Positions 1 through 5,976 of a stretch of 10,595 nucleotides of DNA are shown piece by piece. The notes under the pieces were generated by a model that worked only from the letters and a program-made list of their open reading frames with translations, did no database searches and was not told the DNA's origin. Position 1 is the stretch's first letter, and every line of letters begins with the position of its first letter. The stretch comes from an uncultured Duncaniella sp. (GTDB lineage: Bacteria > Bacteroidota > Bacteroidia > Bacteroidales > Muribaculaceae). The position numbers and the translations under genes are program-made. Location: contig CAJUCI010000041.1 of assembly GCA_910584825.1 (NCBI GenBank), forward strand, positions 1 to 10,595, given 5' to 3'.

Positions 1-27
1 ACTTATTACTTTATAGACTATAAGAAA

Positions 28-672
28 CTATTTTCTTCCAAAGTCGGCGGGGATTTCGCCCCATACGGGGGTGTCCCAGGTGAGTATCGGGTTGCTGAAC
101 GTGTTGGCGGCGAGCCAGGCTGTGGCGCGGTCAAGCATCTCGAACAGCTTGGCGTTGGCCGGGGTGCGGACAAGAGTGGTCTTGGGCGTACCTTTTCTCA
201 CCCATGAGCGGGCGGTCTTGGAGTCGGTGTAAATCGGTGTGTTGTGGCGGCCTTGGGCCTTGAGCAGCGCGAGCCCGTGCACGAGCGCGAGATACTCGCC
301 GATATTATTGGTGCCCCCTTCGAGCGGGCCTACGTGAAATATCCGCTCGCCCGTGCGCACCCACACGCCCTGATATTCTACCGGCCCCGGATTTTTGGAG
401 CATGCGGCATCGACGGCCAGCGAGTCGAGGCGTATCTCGGGAAAGTCGGCATAATCAGTCGGTGCGGGCCTGGCCTCGGCTATGGAGCGCAACAGTCCCA
501 TATGCTCTTCGGGGCGGCCTCGGTAGGCGGCCACAGCGGCCTCCTGCGAGTCGAAAGACTTGAATTTGGCTCCGTGATAGCCCTTGGTCTGGAGTTCGCA
601 CTCCTCCCATGAGTCAAACACTCCCGTGGCGTGCCCCTCCCACACGACATAAAATTTCTTTCGTGGTGCCAT
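28..672 (-). CDS. rnhA: Ribonuclease HI with N-terminal Cauli_VI (viroplasmin-like) domain
   Basis: The protein (214 aa) should cut the RNA strand of RNA-DNA hybrids in the cytoplasm, for example R-loops and leftover primers. Residues 5-50 (FYVVWEGHATGVF, then a GYHGAKFKSF segment) match the small Cauli_VI/viroplasmin domain, which is known to bind RNA-DNA hybrids or dsRNA. Residues 83-214 form an RNase H fold. The four acidic catalytic positions appear as D88 (VDAACSKNPGP), E126 (NIGEYLAL), D150 (YTDSKTA) and D210 (PADFGRK). The length suits this two-domain, eukaryote-like RNase H1 layout, longer than the single-domain E. coli enzyme. The ATG at 672 starts directly before the first domain. 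It lies 15 bp after the upstream dehydrogenase-like gene, so it is probably the last gene of an aroK-led transcript. The family call is secure; the link to its neighbours may be only positional. Confidence 0.93.
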   Translation of the reverse strand: MAPRKKFYVVWEGHATGVFDSWEECELQTKGYHGAKFKSFDSQEAAVAAYRGRPEEHMGLLRSIAEARPAPTDYADFPEIRLDSLAVDAACSKNPGPVEYQGVWVRTGERIFHVGPLEGGTNNIGEYLALVHGLALLKAQGRHNTPIYTDSKTARSWVRKGTPKTTLVRTPANAKLFEMLDRATAWLAANTFSNPILTWDTPVWGEIPADFGRK

Positions 673-687
673 ATTGATACGGTATCG

Positions 688-1875
688 TCAGGAGAGGGTG
701 AGAAATATCGAGATGTCCACGCTGCGCATGCGCAGTGCATGGGCTATCTGCGGGTTGACGGGCTTGCCGAAGAATGTGAGTGTGGCCTTCTGCATACCCG
801 GATGCAGCTTGAGGGCGTTGGACGGCCCTTCGCATGTCACGATGCTCTCCATGAGCGTGAGCAGCGTGTTGGTCAGAGCCATTGCTGCTGTGCGTGCCAC
901 CGCGCTGCCTGCATGGACGTAGCATATGCGGTTGTCGGTGTGGAGCGAGGCGTCTACAGCCGATGCGAGTGCGAGGTCGACAGGGGTCATCGACGGGAAG
1001 GCTGAGCCGTCAGCCGCCGGGGTGAGGTCGAAGGTCAGCACGCCGCGCTTCATGCGCGCCACGGCGTCGGTGTGGAGCGCGAACGGCGATGCCACGGGGG
1101 TGGCCACCACCACGTCAGCCGAGCGGAGTGCGTTCTCAAGGGTGCGCGGATGGAGTGCCGAGGTTATTACCCCTGGGCCTAACTCCTGCGATGCTCGGCG
1201 CAGCGAATAGATGTCGTTGTCAAACATTCTCACCGTTGCCCCGAGTCCTACGGCCGAGCGTGCCGCGGCACATGCGGCTATGCCCGAGCCTATTATGAGT
1301 GTCTCGCACGGCACGATACCGGCCACTCCGCCCAGCAGTATCCCCTTGCCCTTCTGCGAGTCGGCAAGCAGCGACGAGGCTATGGCTATGGATGCGCGTC
1401 CGTCTATCTCGGCGAGGATGTCGGCAAACGGCGTGCAGCCGCGCTCATCCTCCACGAGGTCGAGGGCTATGGCTATGACGTGGCGTTCGAGCAGACAGCG
1501 TATCACTCGCTCGTTGGCGCATGCCGAGCGCAGGAGCGTCAGCAGCATGGCTCCGCGGCGCATGCATCGCGCATCGGTCTCGCTCAGTGTGGCCGGATAT
1601 ATCACGATGTCGCATCCGAGAGTCTCGGTACGCGGCACTATCTCCACCCCGGCGTGGATGTAGCGCGCGTCGTCATAGTGTATGGTGGCGGCGGCATCCT
1701 CCTGCATCTTCACGCTGAAACCGCGCTCGGTGAGCAGTGCCACCCCCTCGGGCGTGAGCGGAAACCGGCGTTCGGCCGGGTCCTCACAACGGGGCAGGCC
1801 TATGGTCATGCGGCGGTTACGGCAACGTGTCTCGCACGGTTGCTCGAGGGCTGTGGGTGTGGAGTCAAGATTCAT
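688..1875 (-). CDS. Alanine dehydrogenase/PntA-family protein with altered active site
   Basis: The protein (395 aa) has the fold pattern of the alanine dehydrogenase / transhydrogenase-alpha family. The family N-terminus (MTIGLPRCEDPAERRFPLTP) begins at residue 23. The Rossmann motif IIGSGIAACAAARSAVGLGA contains G196 and G198, the NAD-ribose acid is probably D219, and the family signature ARTAAMALTN lies near the C-terminus. Compared from memory with Mycobacterium tuberculosis Ald, the substrate-binding lysine (K75) corresponds to A95 and the catalytic histidine (H96) to R116. True alanine-pyruvate activity is therefore doubtful, although databases will probably name it alanine dehydrogenase. 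The start at 1875 overlaps the aroK stop by 11 bp and gives a short N-terminal extension of the kind I recall in Bacteroidetes homologues. A start at 1809 (373 aa) would match the classical N-terminus and cannot be excluded. Confidence 0.8.
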   Translation of the reverse strand: MNLDSTPTALEQPCETRCRNRRMTIGLPRCEDPAERRFPLTPEGVALLTERGFSVKMQEDAAATIHYDDARYIHAGVEIVPRTETLGCDIVIYPATLSETDARCMRRGAMLLTLLRSACANERVIRCLLERHVIAIALDLVEDERGCTPFADILAEIDGRASIAIASSLLADSQKGKGILLGGVAGIVPCETLIIGSGIAACAAARSAVGLGATVRMFDNDIYSLRRASQELGPGVITSALHPRTLENALRSADVVVATPVASPFALHTDAVARMKRGVLTFDLTPAADGSAFPSMTPVDLALASAVDASLHTDNRICYVHAGSAVARTAAMALTNTLLTLMESIVTCEGPSNALKLHPGMQKATLTFFGKPVNPQIAHALRMRSVDISIFLTLS

Positions 1876-2398
1876 AGCCAATGAGTTTGAGGAAACTGTC
1901 CACGCTCCCGGCCACCTGGTCGGTGTCCTCGAGGCGTGAGCTGTCAAATGTCAGCGCGGCGCGCGAGTAGTGCGGCTCGCGCCATTGCATCTGCTTATAT
2001 ATAAAGGTGTCCAGCTCGTCGTCGGTGAGCGACGCTATGAGCGGACGTTTGGCTCGTCCCTCCTTGAGCCGCGACAGCAGGCTCGAGTGCGGGGCGTTGA
2101 GATATACGGTCACACCTCGCTCGTTCATGATGTCCATGTTGTTGCCGAAGCAGGGTGTGCCTCCGCCGCATGCCACGAGGGTGTCATCGAGGCGGCTCAC
2201 CTCGTCGATGGCCTCGCGCTCGATGGCGCGGAACGCATCCTCGCCCCGCGAGGCGAAAATCTCCTTGATGGTGCATCCCTCACGCTCCTCGATATAGTCG
2301 TCGAGGTCGATGAAGCGTACGCCCGTGCGCGCGGCCACGGCCCGGCCGAGGGTGGTCTTGCCGCTGCCCATGTATCCTATGAGAAAGGTGGTTTTCAT
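1865..2398 (-). CDS. aroK: Shikimate kinase
   Basis: The enzyme (177 aa, normal family length) phosphorylates shikimate to shikimate 3-phosphate with ATP in the chorismate pathway, in the cytoplasm. The Walker A loop is GYMGSGKTT (residues 8-16). The shikimate-binding DLDD motif is at 31-34, R57 lies in the RAIEREA helix, the glycine-rich CGGGTP motif is at 77-82, the lid arginine is R118 in AKRPL, and R140 lies in the WREPHY segment near the end. The ATG at 2398 sits five residues before the first strand, so the start is firm. It is the first gene of a minus-strand run: the downstream dehydrogenase-like ORF can start inside its last codons. Chorismate also feeds menaquinone synthesis, and menA is encoded about 1.3 kb away on the other strand, but nothing in the sequence shows shared control. 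Confidence 0.96.
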   Translation of the reverse strand: MKTTFLIGYMGSGKTTLGRAVAARTGVRFIDLDDYIEEREGCTIKEIFASRGEDAFRAIEREAIDEVSRLDDTLVACGGGTPCFGNNMDIMNERGVTVYLNAPHSSLLSRLKEGRAKRPLIASLTDDELDTFIYKQMQWREPHYSRAALTFDSSRLEDTDQVAGSVDSFLKLIGYES

Positions 2399-2402
2399 CT
2401 CA

Positions 2403-2410
2403 CAAAATTA
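2403..2410 (-). promoter_or_regulatory. Possible -7 element of aroK, very close to the start codon
   Basis: Read on the minus strand this is TAATTTTG, a full match to the Bacteroidetes -7 consensus TAnnTTTG. It ends only four bases before the aroK ATG. I do not see a TTG at the usual distance upstream, only ATGG. If it is used, the aroK transcript would have almost no 5' leader. AT-rich sequence could produce this match by chance. Confidence 0.3.
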
Positions 2411-2433
2411 CTGAAATTCCGATTTTAACCATT

Positions 2434-2450
2434 TTTTCACGCAGTGAAAA
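2434..2450. promoter_or_regulatory. Operator-like dyad TTTTCAC-N3-GTGAAAA
   Basis: This is a perfect 7-bp inverted repeat around the centre GCA. A further copy of the right half-site, GTGAAAA, lies at 2467-2473 directly before the -33 element of the greA promoter, 23 bp from the first. The layout between two divergent genes (aroK and greA) fits a transcription-factor site. The regulator is unknown. It could also form a small hairpin, but it lies upstream of the predicted greA start of transcription. Confidence 0.45.
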
Positions 2451-2472
2451 TTTGTTAAATTGAGGCGTGAAA

Positions 2473-2504
2473 ATTGTTTCGTCTTCTTTTTGTGAGTACC
2501 TTTG
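2473..2504 (+). promoter_or_regulatory. greA promoter, Bacteroidetes sigma-type
   Basis: ATTG at 2473-2476 and TACCTTTG at 2497-2504 are separated by 20 bases. This matches the Bacteroidetes housekeeping promoter (TTTG, 19-21 nt, TAnnTTTG). Transcription would begin around 2510, giving greA a leader of about 120 nt. It is one of the two best promoter matches in the window. Confidence 0.75.
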
Positions 2505-2534
2505 CATAAATAAAAATTCTGAGCGAAATTATTG

Positions 2535-2576
2535 TAGGGTCTCGTAGCCGCCAGCCTCGAGATTCTAAATTTTTTT
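2535..2576 (+). terminator. Terminator-like hairpin (attenuator candidate) in the greA leader
   Basis: TAGGGTCTCG (2535-2544) can pair with CGAGATTCTA (2558-2567): eight Watson-Crick pairs plus two G-U pairs, around a 13-nt loop. Two A and then seven T (2570-2576) follow directly. This has the form of an intrinsic terminator, but it lies between the predicted promoter and the greA ATG, so it could end part of the transcripts early. I recall that the E. coli greA leader also contains a terminator that yields short RNAs. Confidence 0.45.
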
Positions 2577-2630
2577 ACGTTCGGCGATTGCAAAAACCTC
2601 TCACTAACAGATTAAAAAGATTTTACTACC

Positions 2631-3101
2631 ATGGCAATAACTTACATGACCAAGGAAGGTTACAAGAAAAAAATGGAAGAGATAGCGTTTCTCGAGTCCG
2701 TGGAACGCCCCCGCATATCAGCAGCCATAGCCGAGGCCCGCGACAAGGGCGACCTGTCGGAAAACTCGGAGTATGACGCCGCCAAGGAGGCACAGGGAAT
2801 GCTCGAGATGAAAATATCGCAGCTCAAGGACCTTGTGGCCAATTCGCGCATCATCGACGAGAGCAATCTCAACAACGAGGAGGTGCAGATACTCAACCGT
2901 GTCAAGATTAAGAATCACACCAACGGCATGACGATGGAGTACACCATCGTAGCCGACTCCGAGGCCAACCTCAAGGAGAAGAAAATCGGCAGCTCCACCC
3001 CCATCGCCCAGGGTCTGCTCGGCCATAAGCTCGGCGAGATTGTCGACATCCGCGTCCCCGCCGGTGTCATGAAATTCGAGATTGTCGAAATCAGTTTCTA
3101 A
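2631..3101 (+). CDS. greA: Transcription elongation factor GreA
   Basis: GreA binds the secondary channel of RNA polymerase and stimulates cleavage of backtracked RNA, which rescues stalled complexes. The protein (156 aa) has the usual length. Residues 1-76 form the antiparallel coiled coil with the signature RPRISAAIAEARDKGDLSEN. The two acidic tip residues that hold the catalytic magnesium are present as D41 and E44. Residues 80-156 form the FKBP-like C-terminal domain, including STPIAQGLLGHKLGE. The ATG at 2631 is chosen because the family starts a few residues before the MTKEGYKKK segment. It is preceded by a promoter and a long leader with a terminator-like hairpin. A HIT-family gene follows after 35 bp and is probably co-transcribed. 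Confidence 0.97.
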   Translation: MAITYMTKEGYKKKMEEIAFLESVERPRISAAIAEARDKGDLSENSEYDAAKEAQGMLEMKISQLKDLVANSRIIDESNLNNEEVQILNRVKIKNHTNGMTMEYTIVADSEANLKEKKIGSSTPIAQGLLGHKLGEIVDIRVPAGVMKFEIVEISF

Positions 3102-3136
3102 TCCCCCCTAATTCCGCCCTCCGTGGCCATACACTC

Positions 3137-3526
3137 ATGACTATTTTCTCCAAGATAGCCGCCGGAGAGATTCCCTCCTATAAGGTTGCGTCCGACGACA
3201 AGCATTACGCGTTTCTCGACATCAATCCCGTGGCCAAGGGTCATGTACTCGTAATCCCCCGCCGCGAGGTTGACTATATCTTTGACCTCACCGAGGAGGA
3301 GTACCGCGACCTCACCCTCTTTGCCCGCCGCGTGGCCAAGGCCATCGAGAAGGCTATCCCCTGCGCCCGTGTGGGCGTGGCTGTGGTAGGTCTTGAGGTG
3401 CCGCACACCCACATCCACCTCCTCCCCATCAACAGCGAGGCCGATATGGACTTCTCCAAAAAGCATTCTTTCCCCGCCGAGGAGATGCAGGCTATTGCCG
3501 ACGCCATTGCCAAGGAATTTGAATAA
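3137..3526 (+). CDS. HIT-family (HINT-like) nucleotide hydrolase
   Basis: The protein (129 aa) belongs to the histidine triad family, which hydrolyses nucleoside phosphoramidates or related nucleotide conjugates in the cytoplasm. The triad is seen as PHTHIHLLP with H90, H92 and H94, H92 being the expected nucleophile. The N-terminal segment IFSKIAAGEIPSYKV and the GHVLVIPRRE strand are typical of the HINT branch. Length is normal for the family. It follows greA after 35 bp in the same direction with no visible promoter between them, so a greA-HIT operon is likely. The physiological substrate cannot be read from sequence. A long inverted repeat begins 24 bp after the stop codon and may end the transcript. 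Confidence 0.93.
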   Translation: MTIFSKIAAGEIPSYKVASDDKHYAFLDINPVAKGHVLVIPRREVDYIFDLTEEEYRDLTLFARRVAKAIEKAIPCARVGVAVVGLEVPHTHIHLLPINSEADMDFSKKHSFPAEEMQAIADAIAKEFE

Positions 3527-3549
3527 TCCTGTTTGACCCGATTATAACG

Positions 3550-3632
3550 CGGGATATAAAAGGACAAAAGCCCCATAAGTAACAAATAACACACTTTTGT
3601 CACTTATGAGGCTTTTGTCCTTTTGTATCCCG
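3550..3632. repeat. Long inverted repeat built of 9-nt CTTATGTCA-like units
   Basis: The 36-bp arms (3550-3585 and 3597-3632) match with three mismatches, around an 11-nt loop. The right half reads as successive 9-mers: CTTTTGTCA, CTTATGAGG, CTTTTGTCC, TTTTGTATC (3594-3629). The same unit builds the inverted repeat at 8359-8491. In RNA it would fold into one long hairpin. It may terminate the greA-HIT transcript or stabilise its 3' end, although it lacks a clean T tract after the stem. It is too long for a minimal terminator and may be a dispersed, non-autonomous repeat. Confidence 0.85.
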
Positions 3633-3658
3633 GGGCATGTTCTAAACAGTTACAGCTT

Positions 3659-4531
3659 ATGTCACTTTTGAAGGTTTGGATTGAGGCCATGCGCCTCCGC
3701 ACATTGCCCGTGTCGCTTGCCGGTGTGATTTTTGCCGGTGCGCTCGGCGCGCTTGCCTGGCACTTCTCGTTGGTGCCGTGGGTGATGTGTCTCGTGTTCG
3801 CCCTGCTCGCGCAGATAGCGTCAAACTTTGCCAACGAATATTACGACTTTAAGGCCGGTCTCGACAAGGCCGGACGCGAGGGTCCCCGACGTGGTGTCAC
3901 CGAGGGCGACATCACCCCCGCCGCCATGAAGACCGCCACATTCCTGACGCTCGGACTTGCCTGTGCTGTGGGCATAGTGCTTGTCGCGCTCTACGGCGAG
4001 TGGTGGATGTATCTCGTCGGAGTGGCCACGGCTCTCGGAGTCATGGCCTACAGCACAGGGCCTTATCCGCTGTCGCATCATGGGCTCGGCGAGGTGGCTG
4101 TCGTGGCTTTTTTCGGCATCATACCTGTGTGCCTGACCTATATGCTCATGGGCGGAGCTTTCAGCTGGTGGCTCTTGGCGATGTCAGTAGGCGTCGGTCT
4201 GATGGGGGCCAACGTGCTTGTGGTCAATAATTACCGCGATATCGAGGATGACCGCGCCGCCGGTAAGCGCACCCTTGCCGTGAGACTCGGACTCAGAGCC
4301 ATGTCGAGCCTCTATCTCGCCAACGGCTTCATGGCCGTAATCCTCACCATGCCGGCATGGCTTGCCGCATCGCGATGGGGATGGGTAGCACCGTGCGTGT
4401 ATCTTGTACTGCATTTCATGCTCTATCTGCGTCTTGTCAGTCGTCGTGGCCGCGCACTCAACCCTCTGCTCGGCATGACGGCAGTGCTCATGCTCCTCTA
4501 CGCCCTCGCGCTTGCCCTGATGGGAATTTAA
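3659..4531 (+). CDS. menA: 1,4-dihydroxy-2-naphthoate prenyltransferase (UbiA family)
   Basis: This integral membrane enzyme attaches the polyprenyl chain to 1,4-dihydroxy-2-naphthoate in menaquinone synthesis, at the inner membrane. The protein (290 aa) starts with IEAMRLRTLPVSLAGV, typical of MenA. The first Asp-rich motif is NEYYDFKAGLD (59-69), followed by REGPRRGVTEGDI; the second is NNYRDIEDD (190-198), followed by GKRTLAVRLG. About eight or nine hydrophobic segments are visible. The first motif carries E60 where E. coli MenA has Asp (NDYGD). I chose the ATG at 3659; an upstream TTG at 3623 would lie inside the inverted repeat. The start codon itself lies in a CTTATGTCA unit like those of the repeat. 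The TAA stop forms the edge of the next inverted repeat. It may be read from greA-HIT or from a promoter I cannot identify. Confidence 0.92.
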   Translation: MSLLKVWIEAMRLRTLPVSLAGVIFAGALGALAWHFSLVPWVMCLVFALLAQIASNFANEYYDFKAGLDKAGREGPRRGVTEGDITPAAMKTATFLTLGLACAVGIVLVALYGEWWMYLVGVATALGVMAYSTGPYPLSHHGLGEVAVVAFFGIIPVCLTYMLMGGAFSWWLLAMSVGVGLMGANVLVVNNYRDIEDDRAAGKRTLAVRLGLRAMSSLYLANGFMAVILTMPAWLAASRWGWVAPCVYLVLHFMLYLRLVSRRGRALNPLLGMTAVLMLLYALALALMGI

Positions 4532-4663
4532 AATTTAAAATGGAAAATTTAAAATTCTTGCATGGCAATAATAGAATGAAAAATTGAGAATGAAAAATTA
4601 AGAATTGGCTTCGCGACCCTGATGCATCGCGAAGCCAATTTTAAATTTTCCATTTTAAATTTT
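4530..4663. repeat. AT-rich inverted repeat with tandem inner repeats, between convergent genes
   Basis: The outer arms (4530-4556 and 4637-4663) are perfectly complementary over 27 bp and consist of AAAATTT/TTAAAATGG-type sequence. Inside lie two copies of a 14-nt tandem repeat, GAATGAAAAATTGA and GAATGAAAAATTAA (4574-4601), and then the GC-richer hairpin listed separately. The left arm includes the last two bases of the menA stop codon; the right arm ends 8 bp before the stop of the DUF4421 gene. The element therefore fills the whole gap. It belongs to a different sequence family from the CTTATGTCA repeats. Confidence 0.85.
4603..4640. terminator. Bidirectional intrinsic terminator between menA and the DUF4421 gene
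   Basis: AATTGGCTTCGCGA (4603-4616) and TCGCGAAGCCAATT (4627-4640) form a perfect 14-bp stem with a 10-nt loop. T-rich sequence follows on both strands (TTAAATTTT on plus, CTTAATTTTTC on minus), so the hairpin can serve both convergent genes. Four bases of the right stem are shared with the outer inverted repeat, so the two folds compete slightly. Confidence 0.82.
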
Positions 4664-4671
4664 CAATTCTT

Positions 4672-5805
4672 TCAAAACCTCATTCCCACGGCGGCGGTGA
4701 ATGAGATGATGGTGTTGAGATGGGTCATGTCGCCCGTGTTGTAGTTGATGAATCCCTGCGCCCGGGTGGTGAATGAGGCAAACAGGGCCTTGTGGTTATA
4801 CACGGCGGCGATGTTGATGCGGAAATTGTTGGCTACCTGCGTGCGCGTGTCGCGCTCGATTTCGGTGTTGAACAGTTTGCGGTAGCCTATGGCCGCCATG
4901 CCTGTGGCGTTGATAAGCCAGCGGCGGGGCTTGAGCACCCAGTTGTAGGCATATCCGCCCATCACGCAGTAGCTGCGGTATTCCGAGCGATATTCGGGAG
5001 TCTCGAGCGGGGAGTGTTCGAGCATCTCGGGGGGCAGACCCGAGAAGTTCATCTCTATGTGCTGTTCGGTGAAGTTGAAGCCCACGAGTGCCGTGCCGGC
5101 ATTGTGTAGCTGATATTTGGAATAGCTGTAGGCCGCACCCTGCGAGTAGCGGTAGTGGTTGAAAAACCAGTAGGCGTCAAACGTCTTGGAGTCGGTCGAT
5201 GTGTCGCTGAATTTGTAGCGTATATGATGGCCGCCGTTATAGTCGTCAAACTGTGTTATAATCATTCCGCCCGTCGAGGAGACTGTCTGGTAGTTAAGCG
5301 AGAAACGCGAGCAGGTGAAGTCGAGGTTGAACGTGCGGCGGTTGGCCGGGTCAGAGAAAAGTTTGTTGATATTCCACATGTAGCCCACGCTCACGGCCAT
5401 GAAGCTGAGCGAGAAACCGGCGTCACTGTAGAGGTCGGAGTGCATATTGACAGCCGACTGCTTGGGAAACAGCATTGTCGATGTCTCCATCCAGTTGTAG
5501 CTCTTGCCTTGCAGTTTCCAGTTCTTGCCCGTCCCCACCACGTAGGTCGTGTCGTAGGAGTTGAATGTGCGGTCGCCCCAGTTGTAGACGTTGAGGCAGA
5601 AACGCGGAAAGCGCGGATAGCACACTTTCGGGTCGTGGATATGAAAACCGTTGTCAATAAGCTGCTTTATCCAATAGGTCTTGCTCACGTCGCGGCAACA
5701 TGTGTCGGCGGTCGCAGTTGTCATGGAGTCCGGGGTCTCGACCTCCGCACGGGCGATGAAACCTATTGTCACAGTCATTACAAGGATGATGAAGAGACGA
5801 CACAT
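4672..5805 (-). CDS. DUF4421-type predicted outer-membrane beta-barrel protein
   Basis: The protein (377 aa) begins with a signal peptide (MCRLFIILVMTVTIGFIARA, likely cut after ARA) and has no lipobox. The mature part is rich in alternating aromatic and polar residues and ends in VGMRF, a terminal aromatic residue as in outer-membrane barrels. Motifs such as DTTYVVGTGKNWKLQGKSYN and FSLSFMAVSVGYMWNINKLF resemble the DUF4421 family of Bacteroidetes, whose role is unknown. An upstream TTG at 5817 would be possible, but it lies in the promoter-like element and in front of the signal peptide, so the ATG at 5805 is preferred. It stands alone: convergent with menA and divergent from padR. Family assignment is from memory of the pattern; the barrel location is inferred. 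Confidence 0.72.
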   Translation of the reverse strand: MCRLFIILVMTVTIGFIARAEVETPDSMTTATADTCCRDVSKTYWIKQLIDNGFHIHDPKVCYPRFPRFCLNVYNWGDRTFNSYDTTYVVGTGKNWKLQGKSYNWMETSTMLFPKQSAVNMHSDLYSDAGFSLSFMAVSVGYMWNINKLFSDPANRRTFNLDFTCSRFSLNYQTVSSTGGMIITQFDDYNGGHHIRYKFSDTSTDSKTFDAYWFFNHYRYSQGAAYSYSKYQLHNAGTALVGFNFTEQHIEMNFSGLPPEMLEHSPLETPEYRSEYRSYCVMGGYAYNWVLKPRRWLINATGMAAIGYRKLFNTEIERDTRTQVANNFRINIAAVYNHKALFASFTTRAQGFINYNTGDMTHLNTIISFTAAVGMRF

Positions 5806-5814
5806 AACTGTCGG

Positions 5815-5822
5815 CAAAATTA
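5815..5822 (-). promoter_or_regulatory. Possible -7 element of the DUF4421 gene
   Basis: On the minus strand this reads TAATTTTG, matching TAnnTTTG, and ends 9 bases before the ATG at 5805. The same 8-mer lies in the same relation to aroK. No clear TTG stands about 20 nt upstream (ATG is found there). If used, the mRNA leader would be only a few bases long. Confidence 0.35.
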
Positions 5823-5887
5823 CGAAAAAATCTTGTAATTTTCATCTTATCTTGCGCCATGCCATGCCCGTTATACCAAAATTCCCG

Positions 5888-5937
5888 ACTAAACGGCTAA
5901 TGAGCCGGAGCGGTGCATGCCGCTTGTCCGTTTTAGT
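5888..5937. other. Nested hairpin in the divergent region upstream of padR
   Basis: ACTAAACGG (5888-5896) can pair with CCGTTTTAGT (5928-5937) with a one-base bulge. Inside, AGCGG (5909-5913) pairs with CCGCT (5920-5924) around a TGCATG loop. No ORF or T tract explains it. It could be a protein-binding site, a terminator remnant or part of an untranslated RNA. I cannot decide which. Confidence 0.35.
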
Positions 5938-5976
5938 GACATTTGAGGTTTAAATGTTAAATTATAGTTAAAAATA

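Noticed and set aside
11..23. TTATAG-A-CTATAA palindrome just downstream of rnhA as a terminator
   Set aside because: The stem is six AT-rich pairs with a one-base centre, too weak and too tight to fold as a terminator hairpin. The rest of the region lies outside the window.
244..612. Plus-strand open frame (122 codons) opposite rnhA
   Set aside because: It lies entirely within the RNase H gene, whose catalytic residues are intact. The translation shows no domain and there is no promoter or upstream gene context.
676..686. GATAC-G-GTATC palindrome between the dehydrogenase-like gene and rnhA
   Set aside because: Five-bp arms are expected by chance in 10 kb, and the site lies in a 15-bp gap within an operon.
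3618..3625. TCCTTTTG as a -7 element for menA
   Set aside because: It lacks the consensus A, lies inside the inverted repeat, and similar TTTTG strings recur every 9 bases there, so the match is explained by the repeat.
5155..5838. Long plus-strand open frame (227 codons) opposite the DUF4421 gene
   Set aside because: The opposite strand encodes a signal peptide and a barrel-like protein with family motifs. The plus-strand frame has no recognisable domain, is His/Val/Arg-rich as expected of an antisense frame in GC-rich DNA, and ends in the promoter region.
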